DNA of 55,876 bases from Candidatus Acetothermia bacterium (GCA_024653305.1 JANLFW010000010.1:1-55876); one strand, 5' to 3'; counted from the stretch's first letter, positions 32,315 to 42,649 are shown. Numbers and translations are program-made. The notes: generated from the sequence alone by a model not told the origin.

Positions 32315-32948
32315 CGCCAAGCTCTATCGGTTCGACGATCTGGATGCCGGCCCCACCGAGGTGGAACTCCCGGCGGCCCTGTTCGGGGCCCCGGTGTCCA
32401 CCGACCTCCTGTACCGGGCGGTCCGGGTACACCTCCTGAACCGGCGCCAGGGCACGGCGTCCACCAAGACCCGGGGGGAGGTTTCGGGAGGGGGACGGAA
32501 GCCGTGGCCCCAGAAGCACACCGGCCGGGCCCGTCATGGCTCCATCCGCTCACCGATCTGGCGCCACGGTGGCGTGACGTTCGGGCCCCAGCCCCGCCGC
32601 TGGGAGCTGAAGCTGACCAAGCGGATGCGGCGGAAGGCGCTTGTCTCGGCCCTGTCCGCCCGTTATCGAGAAGGGGCGGTGTGGGTGATCGATCGGCTCG
32701 GGTTCGAGCGGCCGCGGACCAAGGACGCGGTGGCCGTGCTGGGGAAGCTCTCCTGCCCGGAGAAGACCCTCGTCGTGGTTTCCCCCGAGGAGTACGAGAT
32801 GCGGGTGGTGCGGTCGTTCACGAACATCCCCGGGGTGGCCTGTGTGCGGGCCGATGCCCTGACCCCGTACACGGTGCTCCTTCATCAGGGGGTGCTCCTC
32901 ACCACGGGCGCCGTCCAGGCATTGGCAAGGAGGCTCGGCGATGGCTGA
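32307..32948 (+). CDS. rplD: 50S ribosomal protein L4
   Basis: A 213-residue tunnel-wall protein. The extended loop RQGTASTKTRGEVSGGGRKPWPQKHTGRARHGSIRSP is present in the usual place (about residues 45-85). Start and end overlap rplC and rplW by 8 nt each. In some bacteria L4 autoregulates the S10 operon; I see no evidence for or against that here. Confidence 0.96.
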   Translation: MPNAKLYRFDDLDAGPTEVELPAALFGAPVSTDLLYRAVRVHLLNRRQGTASTKTRGEVSGGGRKPWPQKHTGRARHGSIRSPIWRHGGVTFGPQPRRWELKLTKRMRRKALVSALSARYREGAVWVIDRLGFERPRTKDAVAVLGKLSCPEKTLVVVSPEEYEMRVVRSFTNIPGVACVRADALTPYTVLLHQGVLLTTGAVQALARRLGDG

Positions 32949-33240
32949 CGGGAAGCTCCTGCCGGAGGACATCCTCCTCCGACCGATCCTGTCCGAGAAG
33001 ACGTGGCGGCTGAGGGAGGCCGGCAAGTACACGTTCGAGGTGCATCCGGACGCGGGCAAGACGGAGGTCCGCCACGCGGTGGAGGAGTTGTTCGGGGTCA
33101 AGGTGGAGCGGGTGTGGACGATGACCCGCCAGGGCAAGCCACGGCGGACGCGCATGGACCGCCGGCATGGCCGGACCAAGGGCGAGAAGCGAGCGGTGGT
33201 GCAACTCGCCCCCGGGCACAAGATCGACATCGTGGGGTGA
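32941..33240 (+). CDS. rplW: 50S ribosomal protein L23
   Basis: A 99-residue tunnel-exit protein with [37 protein letters not shown] and the basic loop [14 protein letters not shown]. It is the docking site for trigger factor and SRP. Confidence 0.96.
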   Translation: MADGKLLPEDILLRPILSEKTWRLREAGKYTFEVHPDAGKTEVRHAVEELFGVKVERVWTMTRQGKPRRTRMDRRHGRTKGEKRAVVQLAPGHKIDIVG

Positions 33241-33244
33241 TGAG

Positions 33245-34069
33245 ATGGGTCTCAAGAAGATGAAGCCGGTTACGCCGGGGCAGCGCCACGCCATCCTCCC
33301 TGACTTCTCCGAGCTCACCCGGGACAAGCCGGAGAAGGCGTTGCTTGCCCCCCTGGACCGGGCGGTGGGGCGGAACAACCAGGGGCGGGTCACCTCCCGC
33401 CACCGCGGCAGCGGGCACAAGCGCCGGTACCGCCTGATCGACTTCGCCCGGGAGAAACAGGGTATCCCGGCCAAGGTGGCCTCGGTGGAGTACGACCCGA
33501 ACCGGTCGGCGTGGATCACCCTCCTCCACTATGCGGACGGGGAGAAGCGGTACATCTTGGCCCCGCTCGAGCTGCGGGTCGGCGACGTGGTGGAGGCAGG
33601 GGAGAACGCGGAGCCCAAGCCCGGGAATGCGTTGCCCCTCAGAAAGGTCCCGGCCGGGGCATTCGTGCACAACGTGGAGCTGCGCCCTAGGTCGGGGGGC
33701 AAGGTGGCGCGGGCGGCGGGGACGGTGGCCCAGGTCCTGGGGAAAGAGGAGGACCGGGCCATCCTGCGCCTCCCCTCGGGGGAGGTGCGCGTGTTCAGCC
33801 TGGACTGCATGGCCACTGTGGGCCGGGTCAGTAACCCCGACCACAAGAACGTGCGCTATGGCAAGGCGGGCCGGGTGAGGAACCTTGGCCGGCGCCCCCA
33901 CGTGCGGGGGGTGGCGATGGGCGCGGACGACCACCCGCATGGCGGCGGCGAAGGCCGCACCGGCGAGGGCCGCGTGCCCAAGACCCCGTGGGGCAAGCTG
34001 GCCAAGGGCGGCCACCGTACCCGCAAGCACAAGGGGAGCGACGCCCTCATCCTCAAGAGGAGGAAGTGA
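33245..34069 (+). CDS. rplB: 50S ribosomal protein L2
   Basis: A 274-residue protein with [22 protein letters not shown], the OB and SH3-like core, and the C-terminal [18 protein letters not shown] region that includes the conserved histidine near the peptidyl transferase centre. The ATG lies 5 nt after the rplW stop. Confidence 0.97.
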   Translation: MGLKKMKPVTPGQRHAILPDFSELTRDKPEKALLAPLDRAVGRNNQGRVTSRHRGSGHKRRYRLIDFAREKQGIPAKVASVEYDPNRSAWITLLHYADGEKRYILAPLELRVGDVVEAGENAEPKPGNALPLRKVPAGAFVHNVELRPRSGGKVARAAGTVAQVLGKEEDRAILRLPSGEVRVFSLDCMATVGRVSNPDHKNVRYGKAGRVRNLGRRPHVRGVAMGADDHPHGGGEGRTGEGRVPKTPWGKLAKGGHRTRKHKGSDALILKRRK

Positions 34070-34070
34070 C

Positions 34071-34352
34071 ATGGCGCGGTCCGAGAAGAAAGGCCCTTTT
34101 GTACACCCCAAGCTCCTGCGCGCGATCGAGCGGTTCAGGCGGGGCGAGCTGAGCGAGATTCAAACCTGGTCGCGGAGTTCGATGATCACCCCGGAGATGG
34201 TGGGGTTGACGATCCGTGTTCACAACGGCCGGACCCACGTGCCGGTGCGCATCACCGAGGCGATGGTCGGGCATCGCCTCGGGGAATTCGCCCCGACCCG
34301 GACCTTCCGCGGCCACGGCGGCGTGAAGAAGAAGGCCGTGGTCCCCAAGTGA
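34071..34352 (+). CDS. rpsS: 30S ribosomal protein S19
   Basis: A 93-residue 30S-head protein: [49 protein letters not shown] and [22 protein letters not shown] lies just upstream of the ATG. Confidence 0.96.
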   Translation: MARSEKKGPFVHPKLLRAIERFRRGELSEIQTWSRSSMITPEMVGLTIRVHNGRTHVPVRITEAMVGHRLGEFAPTRTFRGHGGVKKKAVVPK

Positions 34353-34365
34353 TCGAGGTGGCGTG

Positions 34366-34707
34366 ATGAGGGAAGCGATGGCCAAGGTGCGATTTGTTCG
34401 GGTTTCCCCGCTTAAGGCGCGCTTGGTGATCGACGAGATCCGGGGCAAACCGGTGGCGGAGGCCCAGCGGATCCTGGCCTTCCCCCCGAAGAAGGCGGGG
34501 CGGATCATCCGCAAGGCGCTGAACTCGGCGGTAGCCAACGCCCAGCACAACTTCGGCATGGACCCGGACCGGTTGTGGGTGGTGCGGGCGTTCGTGGACG
34601 AGGGGCCGCGCATGAAGCGCCTGAACCCGCGGGCATTTGGGCGGGCCGACGTCATCCGGCGGAGGCTCAGCCACATCACCGTCGTGGTCGGCGAGAAGGA
34701 GGACTGA
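34366..34707 (+). CDS. rplV: 50S ribosomal protein L22
   Basis: A 113-residue tunnel protein: VRVSPLKARLVIDEIRGKPV, ALNSAVANAQHNFG and the loop GPRMKRLNPRAFGRADVIRRRLSH. ATG 34366 is preferred over the GTG one codon earlier, because it has better spacing from the GAGGTG site. The stop overlaps the rpsC start by one base. Confidence 0.95.
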   Translation: MREAMAKVRFVRVSPLKARLVIDEIRGKPVAEAQRILAFPPKKAGRIIRKALNSAVANAQHNFGMDPDRLWVVRAFVDEGPRMKRLNPRAFGRADVIRRRLSHITVVVGEKED

Positions 34708-35369
34708 TGGGGCACAAGACGCACCCGGTGGGGTTCCGCATTGGGGTCCTGAGGAAGTGGCGCTCCAATTGGTTTGCCCCCGACGCCAAGGTCCCCGAGT
34801 ACGCGGAGGAGGATCGCCGGCTTCGGCTGCGCATTCACCGCGCGTACCGGGGGGCGGGGATCGCCGAGGTCCTGATCGAGCGGGCCACCGAAGGCCGGGT
34901 TACCGTGACCATCCGCGCCGCGCGCCCGGGGATCGTCATCGGCCGCGGAGGGGCGGAGATCACCGCGTTGCAGGAGGAGCTGTCGCGCCTGAGCGGGCGC
35001 GAGGTCCGGATCGGGGTCATGGAGGTGGAGCGGGCCGAGCTCGAGGCCCCGCTGGTGGCCCAGGACGTGGCTTTCCAGATCGAGAGCCGGATCAACCCCT
35101 ATCGGGCGATCAAGGAGACGATCCGCCGGGTGATGGCGGCCGGGGCCCAAGGGGTGAAGATCCGGGTGTCCGGGCGGCTCGGGGGGGCGGAGATCGCGCG
35201 GACGGTGGAGATGAAGGAAGGCCGGGTGCCGCTCCATACCCTGCGGGCGGACGTGGACTATGGCCTTGCTGAAGCGTGGACGAAGTACGGCGTGATCGGG
35301 GTCAAGGCGTGGGTGTTCCGCGGCGAGGTGTGGACCCTGGGGGAGCACGCCGAGGCGGAGGTGAAGTAG
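34707..35369 (+). CDS. rpsC: 30S ribosomal protein S3
   Basis: A 220-residue mRNA-entry protein. The KH domain has IVIGRGGAEI (GxxG), and the C-terminal domain has RAIKETIRRVMAAGAQGVKIRVSGRLGGAEIAR. It overlaps rplV by one base and abuts rplP. Confidence 0.96.
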   Translation: MGHKTHPVGFRIGVLRKWRSNWFAPDAKVPEYAEEDRRLRLRIHRAYRGAGIAEVLIERATEGRVTVTIRAARPGIVIGRGGAEITALQEELSRLSGREVRIGVMEVERAELEAPLVAQDVAFQIESRINPYRAIKETIRRVMAAGAQGVKIRVSGRLGGAEIARTVEMKEGRVPLHTLRADVDYGLAEAWTKYGVIGVKAWVFRGEVWTLGEHAEAEVK

Positions 35370-35798
35370 ATGCCGCTTCTCTTCCCAAAACGCACCAAAT
35401 ACCGTAAGCAACACCGCGGCCGGATGAAAGGCCGGGCCACCCGCGGCTACGAGGTCGCGTTCGGGGACTTCGGGATCCAGGCCCTGAGCCCGGCGTGGAT
35501 CACGAGCGAACAGATCGAGGCCGTGCGCACCGCCCTGGCCCGAGCCACCCACCGGGGAAAGGTGTGGGTCCGGATCTTCCCCGACAAGCCCTACACCAAG
35601 AAGGCGGCCGAGTCGCGGATGGGCAAGGGAAAGGGGAACGTGGAGGACTGGGTGGCGGTGGTGAAGCCGGGGCGGATCATGTTCGAGTTCGTCGGCGTAT
35701 CCGAGGACGAGGCCAAGGAGATCCATCGCCGGGTGGCGGGCAAGCTCCCCATCCCCACGCAGCTGCGGGCGCGGTTTCAGTGGGGAGGCGAGCGATGA
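35370..35798 (+). CDS. rplP: 50S ribosomal protein L16
   Basis: A 142-residue protein with [20 protein letters not shown], then [24 protein letters not shown] and a normal C-terminus. It contacts the A-site tRNA region. Start abuts the rpsC stop; end overlaps rpmC by 4 nt. Confidence 0.96.
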   Translation: MPLLFPKRTKYRKQHRGRMKGRATRGYEVAFGDFGIQALSPAWITSEQIEAVRTALARATHRGKVWVRIFPDKPYTKKAAESRMGKGKGNVEDWVAVVKPGRIMFEFVGVSEDEAKEIHRRVAGKLPIPTQLRARFQWGGER

Positions 35799-35992
35799 AG
35801 GCCCAGGAGATAAGGGAACTGTCCGACGACGAGCTGCGCCATCGGGTGCGGGACTGGAAGAGGAAGCTCCTCAACCTCCGGTTTCAGCTCGCCTCAGGGC
35901 AGCTCCAGAATGCGGCGGAGATCGAGAAGACGAAACGGGACGTCGCCCGGGCCCTGACCGTATTGCGGGCGCGGGAGGAGCACGATGCGTAA
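35795..35992 (+). CDS. rpmC: 50S ribosomal protein L29
   Basis: A 65-residue two-helix protein: [51 protein letters not shown]. It starts at an ATGA overlap with rplP and overlaps rpsQ by 8 nt. Confidence 0.95.
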   Translation: MKAQEIRELSDDELRHRVRDWKRKLLNLRFQLASGQLQNAAEIEKTKRDVARALTVLRAREEHDA

Positions 35993-36230
35993 GCAGCGGA
36001 TTGGCCGTGTGATCAGCGATCGGATGCAGAAGACGATCGTGGTGGTAGAGGAACGGCTTGTGGAGAACCCTCTCTACCACAAGCGGGTGCGCCACCGCAC
36101 CAAGTACTACGTGCATGACGAGGCGCGCCAGGCTCGGGTTGGGGACTGGGTGAGGGTCGAGGAGACTCGGCCTCTGTCGCGGCTCAAGCGGTGGCGGCTG
36201 GTGGAAGTCGTGCGCCGCGCGGAAGGGTAG
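35985..36230 (+). CDS. rpsQ: 30S ribosomal protein S17
   Basis: An 81-residue OB-fold protein: [41 protein letters not shown] and [23 protein letters not shown]. Family features are complete. Confidence 0.95.
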   Translation: MRKQRIGRVISDRMQKTIVVVEERLVENPLYHKRVRHRTKYYVHDEARQARVGDWVRVEETRPLSRLKRWRLVEVVRRAEG

Positions 36231-36232
36231 CC

Positions 36233-36595
36233 ATGATCCTCCCGGAGACGAAGCTAGTGGTTGCGGACAACACCGGGGTCAAAGAGGTGAAGTGCATCAA
36301 CGTGCTCGGGAAGAAACGCCGGGCGGAGATCGGCGACATCGTGGTGGCCTCGGTGAAGAAGCGCATCCCCACCTCGGACTTCGTGAAGGGAGACGTGGTG
36401 CGGGGGGTGGTGGTGCGCACGCGGAAGGCGTTCCGCCGGGCCGACGGCAGCACCCTGCGCTTCGACGACAACGCGGTGGTATTGGTGGACAAGAACATGC
36501 AGCCCATCGGGACCCGGGTGTTCGGGCCGGTGGCGCGGGAGCTCCGGGATCGGGGGATGATGCGCATCATCTCCCTGGCCCCGGAGGTGGTATAG
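36233..36595 (+). CDS. rplN: 50S ribosomal protein L14
   Basis: A 120-residue protein with [63 protein letters not shown]. The start ATG is 2 nt after the rpsQ stop. Confidence 0.96.
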   Translation: MILPETKLVVADNTGVKEVKCINVLGKKRRAEIGDIVVASVKKRIPTSDFVKGDVVRGVVVRTRKAFRRADGSTLRFDDNAVVLVDKNMQPIGTRVFGPVARELRDRGMMRIISLAPEVV

Positions 36596-36603
36596 GAGGT
36601 CCC

Positions 36604-36915
36604 ATGCGGAAGGTGAGGAAGGGGGACCGGGTGAAGGTGACGAGCGGGGACGACCGCGGCAAGATCGGCAAGGTGCTCCAGGTCTTCCCCGACCGGGAGC
36701 GGGTGTTGGTGGAGGGGGTCAACATCGTGACCAAGCACCAGCGCCCAACCCAGACCGTGCGGGAGCCCGGGATCATCAAGCGAGAGGCCCCCATCCATGT
36801 GTCCAACGTGAAGGTCATCTGCCCCGAGTGCGGTGTGCCCACCCGGCTGGGCGTGGCCGTGGCGGAAGGTCAAAAGCTCCGCAAGTGCAGACAGTGCGGG
36901 GCTACGTTCGCGTAA
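36604..36915 (+). CDS. rplX: 50S ribosomal protein L24 with zinc-ribbon tail
   Basis: A 103-residue protein. The KOW motif is [21 protein letters not shown]. The C-terminal part carries two CxxC pairs (Cys73/Cys76 and Cys95/Cys98), a zinc ribbon seen in many but not all bacterial L24 proteins. AGGAGG lies just upstream. Confidence 0.95.
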   Translation: MRKVRKGDRVKVTSGDDRGKIGKVLQVFPDRERVLVEGVNIVTKHQRPTQTVREPGIIKREAPIHVSNVKVICPECGVPTRLGVAVAEGQKLRKCRQCGATFA

Positions 36916-36919
36916 GGCC

Positions 36920-37456
36920 ATGCTCCTCTACGAACGATACCGGACGGAGATCGTGCCCCGACTCATGAAGGAGCTTGGGTACCGTAACGTGATGCAGGTG
37001 CCCCGGGTGGAGAAGGTCGTGGTGAACATGGGCGTGGGCAAGCACGACGATCCCAAGGTGCTGGAGGGGGCGATGAAGAACCTGGCCCAAATCACCGGTC
37101 AGAAACCGGTGGTGACCCGGGCCAAGCGGTCGATCTCCGACTTCAAGATCCGCGAGGGCGACGCCATCGGGTGCATGGTCACGCTGCGGGGGGTACGGGC
37201 GTACGAGTTCTTGGCGAAGTTCTTCCACGTGGCCCTGCCGGGGGTCCGGGACTTCAAAGGGGTGTCCCCCGATTCGTTCGACGGGCGGGGGAACTTCTCG
37301 GTGGGGATCACCGAGCAACTGGTGTTCCCGGAGGTGTCCTACGACGATGTGGTGCGCGTGCAGGGCATGGACATCACCATCGTCACCACGGCCCACACCG
37401 ACCGCGAGGCGTACCACCTGCTGGCCGCGCTCGGGTGTCCATTCCGCAAAAGCTAG
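36920..37456 (+). CDS. rplE: 50S ribosomal protein L5
   Basis: A 178-residue 5S rRNA-binding protein: [50 protein letters not shown] and [29 protein letters not shown]. The ATG is 4 nt after the rplX stop. Confidence 0.96.
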   Translation: MLLYERYRTEIVPRLMKELGYRNVMQVPRVEKVVVNMGVGKHDDPKVLEGAMKNLAQITGQKPVVTRAKRSISDFKIREGDAIGCMVTLRGVRAYEFLAKFFHVALPGVRDFKGVSPDSFDGRGNFSVGITEQLVFPEVSYDDVVRVQGMDITIVTTAHTDREAYHLLAALGCPFRKS

Positions 37457-37464
37457 GAGGCAAG

Positions 37465-37650
37465 ATGGCGAGGAAGTCGCTCATCGTGAAGTCGCAGCGG
37501 TCGCCCAAGTTCCCGGGTCGCGCCCACAACCGCTGTCGGCTGTGCGGCCGACCACGCGGGTACATCCGGGACTTCGGCCTGTGTCGCATGTGTTTTCGTA
37601 AGCTGGCCTTGAATGGGGAGATCCCCGGCGTGAAGAAGGCCGCGTGGTGA
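37465..37650 (+). CDS. rpsN: 30S ribosomal protein S14, zinc-binding type
   Basis: A 61-residue short S14 with four zinc ligands, Cys24, Cys27, Cys40 and Cys43 (CRLCGRP ... CRMCFRKLA). It is the C+ form, like L36 and L24 in this cluster, so this ribosome's small proteins use zinc throughout. AGGAGG precedes the ATG. Confidence 0.96.
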   Translation: MARKSLIVKSQRSPKFPGRAHNRCRLCGRPRGYIRDFGLCRMCFRKLALNGEIPGVKKAAW

Positions 37651-37660
37651 AGGAGGGACC

Positions 37661-38071
37661 GTGACCGTAAGCGACCCCATCGCCGATATGCTCACCCGGA
37701 TCCGCAATGCCCTCGCCCGGTCGGCGGCCGAGGTGGCGTTGCCCTCTTCCCAGTTGAAGGAAGCCATCGCCCGGATCCTCAAGGAGGAGGGGTACATCGA
37801 GTCGTACGAGGTGGAAGTGGGGGAGAGCTATCCGGTGCTGCGCCTGCGCCTCAAGTACCTCCAGCAGGGGACCCGCCTCCGCCGGCCCGCCATCCGAGGG
37901 CTGCGCCGGGTGAGCCGCCCGTCGCGGCGGGTGTACGTGGGGGCAGGGGAGATCCCCAACACCCGGGACGGCTTGGGCACGGCCATCCTCTCCACCTCTC
38001 AAGGGGTCATGACCGGCCGCGAGGCCCGGGAGCGCCGCATCGGCGGGGAGCTCCTGTGCGAGATATGGTGA
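37661..38071 (+). CDS. rpsH: 30S ribosomal protein S8
   Basis: A 136-residue protein: DPIADMLTRIRNALARS, KEEGYIESYEV, RRVSRPSRRVYVGAGEIP and LSTSQGVMTGREARERRIGGELLCEIW. The GTG start has AAGGAGG upstream. Confidence 0.96.
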   Translation: MTVSDPIADMLTRIRNALARSAAEVALPSSQLKEAIARILKEEGYIESYEVEVGESYPVLRLRLKYLQQGTRLRRPAIRGLRRVSRPSRRVYVGAGEIPNTRDGLGTAILSTSQGVMTGREARERRIGGELLCEIW

Positions 38072-38082
38072 GGTGAACGGAG

Positions 38083-38628
38083 ATGTCCAAGGTTGGCAAG
38101 AAGCCGATCCGCCTCCCGGACGGGGTGCGGGTGGAGGTCCACGCCGATCAGGTGGTGGTGCACGGGCCCCACGGGACGCTCGCCTGCCCCTACGAGCCGG
38201 AGTACGTGACCGTCGAGGTCGAAAATGGCGAGGTTCGGGTGGAGCGGAAGGGGGAGCGGGCCCCGTTCCGGGCCCGGCACGGCCTGTACCGGGCCCTCAT
38301 CGCCAACATGGTGCAGGGGGTCACGCAGAAGTGGCAGAAGGAATTGGAGATTCAGGGTTTGGGGTACCGCGCCCGCCAGGAGGGGAAGGCCCTGATCATG
38401 GAGCTCGGCTATTCCCACCCCATCCGGTTTGAGATCCCCCCCGGGATCGAGCTCGAGGTGCCCGACCCAGCGCGGATCGTGGTCCGGGGGATCGACAAGC
38501 GGCTGGTGGGCCAGGTGGCCGCGAACATCCGCGCGTTTCGGCCGCCGGAGCCCTATCGGGGCACGGGAATCCGCTACCGGGGCGAGGCGATCGTGCGCAA
38601 AGCGGGTAAACTTGGAGCCAAAGGATGA
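38083..38628 (+). CDS. rplF: 50S ribosomal protein L6
   Basis: A 181-residue two-repeat protein: [49 protein letters not shown] and the C-terminal [16 protein letters not shown]. It overlaps rplR by 4 nt. Confidence 0.96.
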   Translation: MSKVGKKPIRLPDGVRVEVHADQVVVHGPHGTLACPYEPEYVTVEVENGEVRVERKGERAPFRARHGLYRALIANMVQGVTQKWQKELEIQGLGYRARQEGKALIMELGYSHPIRFEIPPGIELEVPDPARIVVRGIDKRLVGQVAANIRAFRPPEPYRGTGIRYRGEAIVRKAGKLGAKG

Positions 38629-38996
38629 CGGTTATGGCCGGTTTGGGACGTAATGCGAAGCGACTCAAGCGGCGGGCGCGGATCCGCCGCCGGGTGGTCG
38701 GGACCCCGGAGCGGCCCCGGCTGTGCGTGTACAAAAGCCTGCGCCACATCTACGCCCAGATCGTGGACGACGTCCATGGCCGGGCGCTCACCGCCGCATC
38801 CACGCTGTCGCCGGAGATCCGCGGTCAGGTCGCCTCAGCCAACGTGGAGGCGGCCCGGCGGGTGGGGCAGTTGATCGCCCAGCGGGCCCGGGAGCGGGGG
38901 ATCGAGCGGGTGGTGTTCGACCGTTCCGGCTATCCCTACCACGGCCAGGTGCGGGCCCTGGCGCAAGCGGCGCGAGAGGAGGGACTCCTATTTTGA
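38625..38996 (+). CDS. rplR: 50S ribosomal protein L18
   Basis: A 123-residue 5S rRNA-binding protein: [29 protein letters not shown] and [25 protein letters not shown]. The ATG at 38625 overlaps rplF; a second in-frame ATG lies 9 nt downstream. Confidence 0.95.
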   Translation: MTVMAGLGRNAKRLKRRARIRRRVVGTPERPRLCVYKSLRHIYAQIVDDVHGRALTAASTLSPEIRGQVASANVEAARRVGQLIAQRARERGIERVVFDRSGYPYHGQVRALAQAAREEGLLF

Positions 38997-39499
38997 CGGG
39001 CAACTTCCTGGAGCAACTCGCAAACGAGGTCATCGACATCCGTCGCGTGGGCAAGGTCACCAAGGGCGGCAAAAGGCTGCGGTTCCGGGTGGTGGTGGTG
39101 GTCGGGGACGGCGCCGGGCACGTCGGGGTCGGGGTGGGGAAGTCGGTGGAGATCCCCCAGGCGGTGCAGCAGGCGATCCGCGATGCGGCCAAGCGCATGC
39201 TGGAAGTGCCCGTGCAGAACGGGACCATCCCCCATGAGGTGATCGGCGAATTCGGCGCAGCCAAGGTGCTTCTGCGGCCGGCTTATCCGGGCACCGGGGT
39301 CATCGCCGGGCGCACGGTAGGCGCGGTGTGCCGCTTGGTCGGCATCCGGGACGTGCTCACCAAGGCCCTCAAGTCCACGAACCCCCTCAATCTGGCCCGG
39401 GCTACGTTGGACGGGCTGGCCCAACTGGAGAGCGCGGAGATGGTGGCCGCCCGGCGGGGGAAGAAGCTCGAGGAGATCGTGGAGGCAAGCGATGCTTGA
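38993..39499 (+). CDS. rpsE: 30S ribosomal protein S5
   Basis: A 168-residue protein: [19 protein letters not shown], the [20 protein letters not shown] segment, and [34 protein letters not shown]. The start is a TTG overlapping the rplR stop. It overlaps rplO by 8 nt, leaving no room for rpmD (L30), which normally lies between. Confidence 0.95.
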   Translation: MTGNFLEQLANEVIDIRRVGKVTKGGKRLRFRVVVVVGDGAGHVGVGVGKSVEIPQAVQQAIRDAAKRMLEVPVQNGTIPHEVIGEFGAAKVLLRPAYPGTGVIAGRTVGAVCRLVGIRDVLTKALKSTNPLNLARATLDGLAQLESAEMVAARRGKKLEEIVEASDA

Positions 39500-39941
39500 C
39501 GTAGATAACCCGCGCCCCGCTCCGGGGAGCAAGCGCCGGCGAAAACGGGTCGGCCGCGGCTACAGCTCCGGCCACGGCGGGCACGAATCGGGCCGGGGCA
39601 CGAAGGGGCAGAAGTCCCGGTCGGGGGTGACCGTGCGGCCGGCGTTTGAGGGCGGGCAAACCCCGTTCTGGATGCGTTTCCCGAAGCGGGGGTTCAGGAA
39701 CCCTACCCGGGTGGAGTACGCGGTGGTCAACATCGACGACCTCGACGCCCACTTCTCGGCACAAGACGAGGTGACCCCCGAAGCCCTCGTTGCCCGGGGC
39801 CTGGTCAAGGATCTCCGATGTGGGATCAAGGTCCTCGGAAGGGGGGAGCTCACCAAGGCGCTCGTGGTGAAGGCGCACCGGTTCAGCCGGGCGGCGCGGG
39901 ATAAGATCCTCGCCGCGGGGGGCCAGGCGGAGGAGGTCTAG
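39492..39941 (+). CDS. rplO: 50S ribosomal protein L15
   Basis: A 149-residue protein with the glycine/arginine-rich N-terminus (PAPGSKRRRKRVGRGYSSGHGGHESGRGTKGQKSR as scattered family positions), FEGGQTPFWMRFPKRGF and the folded C-terminal half. It ends 1 nt before secY. Confidence 0.95.
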   Translation: MLDVDNPRPAPGSKRRRKRVGRGYSSGHGGHESGRGTKGQKSRSGVTVRPAFEGGQTPFWMRFPKRGFRNPTRVEYAVVNIDDLDAHFSAQDEVTPEALVARGLVKDLRCGIKVLGRGELTKALVVKAHRFSRAARDKILAAGGQAEEV

Positions 39942-39942
39942 C

Positions 39943-41235
39943 GTGCTCGGCCGTATCCAGCAGGTGTTCGCGATCGAGGAGCTGCGGAAGCGCATCCTGT
40001 ACACGCTGGGGATGCTCCTCGTGTTTCGGCTTGGCGTGCACATCCCGGTGCCGGGGGTGGACACGAAGCAGCTCGGCGAGGTGTTGTCGGGCGCGTTCGG
40101 GGCCGGCCTTTTCCAGTTCATCAACCTGTTCACCGGCGGGGCACTGCAGCAGTTTTCCCTGTTCGCCCTGGGCGTGATCCCTTACATCAACGCCTCGATC
40201 ATCCTGTCCCTCCTCATCCCGGTGTTCCCGCGCCTCAAGAAGCTCCAGGAGGAGGGCCGTGAGGGGCGACGGAAACTCACCCAGTACACGCGGTGGGGCA
40301 CGGTGGCGTTGGCGCTCGTGGAGGCGTACGCCATGAGCTTCCTCGTGATCCGTTATGGTCTGGCCCAACCAACGGCCGGGTTCTTCCTGACCTCGATCAT
40401 CACCCTCACCGCCGGGTCCATCTTCCTGATGTGGGTAGGGGAACGGATCACGGAGAATGGCGTTGGGAACGGTATTTCCATGCTAATCCTCGCCGGGATC
40501 GTCGCCCGGCTTCCGGCGGAGATCCAACAGACGTATCTCGAGATCTCGGCCGGGACGGTGCACCCGATGTGGGCGCTTGTCCTGATCGTAGTGTTCGTGG
40601 CGGTCATTGCTTTGACGGTGATCGTCCAACAGGGGCAACGCAAGATCACGATCCAGTACGCGAAGCGCACCGCCGGCCGGCGCGTGTACGGCGGACACAC
40701 CACCCATCTGCCGCTACGGGTGAACCAAGGGGGCGTGATCCCCATCATCTTCGCCTCGGCGATCTTGACCCTGCCGAGTTCGATCGCCACCTGGATCCCG
40801 AACCTGCAGTGGCTCCAGAACTACGTGGCCCCGGGAAGCCTCCCCTACCTGCTCGCGTACGTGACCCTGATCATATTCTTCACCTACTTCTATTCGACGC
40901 TGGTGTTCGACCCCAACGAAATCAGCAAGAACCTGCGTGAGGCGGGCGGGTTCGTCCCCGGGGTTCGCCCGGGAGCACCCACGGCCGAGTACCTGTCGGA
41001 CGTGACCAGGCGCCTTCTCCTGGTGGGGGCGCTGTTCCTCGCGGGGATCGCCGTGCTCCCCTACATCTTCCAGGCGCTGTCCGGGATCCGCTCGTTCTGG
41101 ATCGGCGGCACGTCGCTCCTAATCCTGGTCGGGGTGGGCATCGACACGATCATGCAGATCGAGGCGCACCTGGTGATGCGCCAGTACGAGTCGCTCGTGA
41201 AGGGAGCGGCGTTCCTCGGGAGGAGGGGCCGGTGA
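39943..41235 (+). CDS. secY: Preprotein translocase subunit SecY
   Basis: A 430-residue channel protein with about ten membrane helices. Marks are RLGVHIPVPGVD, the ALGVIPYINASIILSLL helix, GVGNGISMLILAGIV, the QQGQRKITIQYAKR loop and the cytosolic loop near NPNEI-type DPNEISKNLREAGGFVPGVRPG. It forms the Sec channel with SecE/SecG and serves the secreted protease and cysteine-rich protein at the window's end. The GTG start is 1 nt after the rplO stop. Confidence 0.96.
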   Translation: MLGRIQQVFAIEELRKRILYTLGMLLVFRLGVHIPVPGVDTKQLGEVLSGAFGAGLFQFINLFTGGALQQFSLFALGVIPYINASIILSLLIPVFPRLKKLQEEGREGRRKLTQYTRWGTVALALVEAYAMSFLVIRYGLAQPTAGFFLTSIITLTAGSIFLMWVGERITENGVGNGISMLILAGIVARLPAEIQQTYLEISAGTVHPMWALVLIVVFVAVIALTVIVQQGQRKITIQYAKRTAGRRVYGGHTTHLPLRVNQGGVIPIIFASAILTLPSSIATWIPNLQWLQNYVAPGSLPYLLAYVTLIIFFTYFYSTLVFDPNEISKNLREAGGFVPGVRPGAPTAEYLSDVTRRLLLVGALFLAGIAVLPYIFQALSGIRSFWIGGTSLLILVGVGIDTIMQIEAHLVMRQYESLVKGAAFLGRRGR

Positions 41236-41855
41236 GGAACGTGGTCCTCTTAGGGCCCCCCGGGGCGGGGAAGGGGACGCTCGCCGCCCGCTTGAGCCAG
41301 GAGCTCGGGCTCCTCCATCTCTCTACCGGCGACGTGTTGCGGGACGAGGTGGCCCGGGGCACGGAACTGGGGCGGCTTGCTCAAGGGTACATGTCCCGCG
41401 GTGAGCTCGTCCCGGACGAGGTCATCCTGGCCATGGTCCGGGAGCGGGTGGATGGCCGGCGCGGGGTCCTGTTCGACGGATTCCCCCGCACCCTGGCCCA
41501 GGCCAAGGGGCTCGCCGCGTTCGCCCCGGTGGACGTGGTGGTGTTCCTGGCCATCGCCAAGGACGAGGTGGTGCGGAGGCTATCGAGCCGCCGGGTCTGC
41601 GCGAGCTGCGGGGCGGTGTACAACCTGATCACCCAGCCGCCCCAGGTGGCGGGGCGGTGCGACCGCTGTGGGGGGGACCTCGTGCAGCGGCCGGACGACC
41701 GTCCGGACGTGATCGCCCGCAGGTTCGAGGTCTACGAGCGCGACTCCGCTCCGCTCGTGGACCATTACGCGCGGCAAGGGCTGCTGGTCCGGGTGGATGC
41801 CGGGCGCCCGCCCGAGGCCGTGTTCGCCGACGTGCTCGCGAAGATTCAAGGATGA
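41232..41855 (+). CDS. adk: Adenylate kinase, zinc-lid type
   Basis: A 207-residue enzyme catalysing ATP + AMP = 2 ADP. The P-loop GPPGAGKGT lies at 8-16, the AMP-binding region includes LSTGDVLRDEV, and FDGFPRT at 81-87. The LID carries four cysteines (Cys123, Cys126, Cys143, Cys146), the zinc-binding form common in Gram-positives and thermophiles. It overlaps secY and map by 4 nt each. Confidence 0.96.
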   Translation: MRNVVLLGPPGAGKGTLAARLSQELGLLHLSTGDVLRDEVARGTELGRLAQGYMSRGELVPDEVILAMVRERVDGRRGVLFDGFPRTLAQAKGLAAFAPVDVVVFLAIAKDEVVRRLSSRRVCASCGAVYNLITQPPQVAGRCDRCGGDLVQRPDDRPDVIARRFEVYERDSAPLVDHYARQGLLVRVDAGRPPEAVFADVLAKIQG

Positions 41856-42649
41856 TCGCCCTGAAGACGGAGCGGGAACTGGCTCTGGTGGAGGAGAATG
41901 CCCAGCTCCTGGCGGAGATCCTGGTGGAGGTGGCGCTGCGGGTGGAGCCGGGGGTCACCACCGGAGAGTTGAACCGGCTGGCGGAGCGGCGGATTCGGGC
42001 TGCCGGGGCGGAGCCGGCGTTCATCGGGCGTGTGGACCTGGAGACCGGGCGCAGGTATCCGGCCGCCCTCTGCGCCTCGGTGAACGAAGAGATCGTGCAC
42101 GGGATCCCCTCTGACCGGCGGGTGCTTGAGGAAGGGGACGTGATCTCGCTCGACCTGGGCCTGCGGCGGGCCGGGTACTACGCGGACGCCGCGGTGACGG
42201 TGGGGGTTGGGCGGATTTCGCCGGACGCGGAGCGGCTGCTTGATGTGGCTCGAGGGGCCTTGCAGGCCGCGATTCGGGCGGCTACACTTGGAAACCGAGT
42301 TTCGGATTTGTCTCGAGCCATCGAGGAGCACGTGCACCGCCATGGCTTTTATGTAGTGCGGGAGTACGTTGGGCATGGGATCGGGCAGAAGTTGTGGGAA
42401 GACCCACAGATCCCGAACTTCGTCGCTTCAGGCGGGGGAGCGGTGCTCCGAAAGGGGATGGTGTTGTGTCCGGAGCCGATGGTCAAAGGGGACGACCTCC
42501 CGGTGCGGAAGCTGGACGACGGGTGGACGGTGGTGACGGCCAGCGGTTCCTGGGCCGCCCACTGCGAGGAGATGGTGGCGGTCACCGCCGACGGCCCGAG
42601 GGTATTGACGGGAGGGATTTGGGAGGCGATTTGGCGAAGAAGGACGTGA
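41852..42649 (+). CDS. map: Methionine aminopeptidase, type I
   Basis: A 265-residue metalloprotease that removes the initiator methionine. The metal ligands sit in [28 protein letters not shown] and HCEEMVAV, and the substrate histidine in NEEIVHGIP. The start at the ATGA overlap with adk is natural for this gene order. Confidence 0.95.
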   Translation: MIALKTERELALVEENAQLLAEILVEVALRVEPGVTTGELNRLAERRIRAAGAEPAFIGRVDLETGRRYPAALCASVNEEIVHGIPSDRRVLEEGDVISLDLGLRRAGYYADAAVTVGVGRISPDAERLLDVARGALQAAIRAATLGNRVSDLSRAIEEHVHRHGFYVVREYVGHGIGQKLWEDPQIPNFVASGGGAVLRKGMVLCPEPMVKGDDLPVRKLDDGWTVVTASGSWAAHCEEMVAVTADGPRVLTGGIWEAIWRRRT

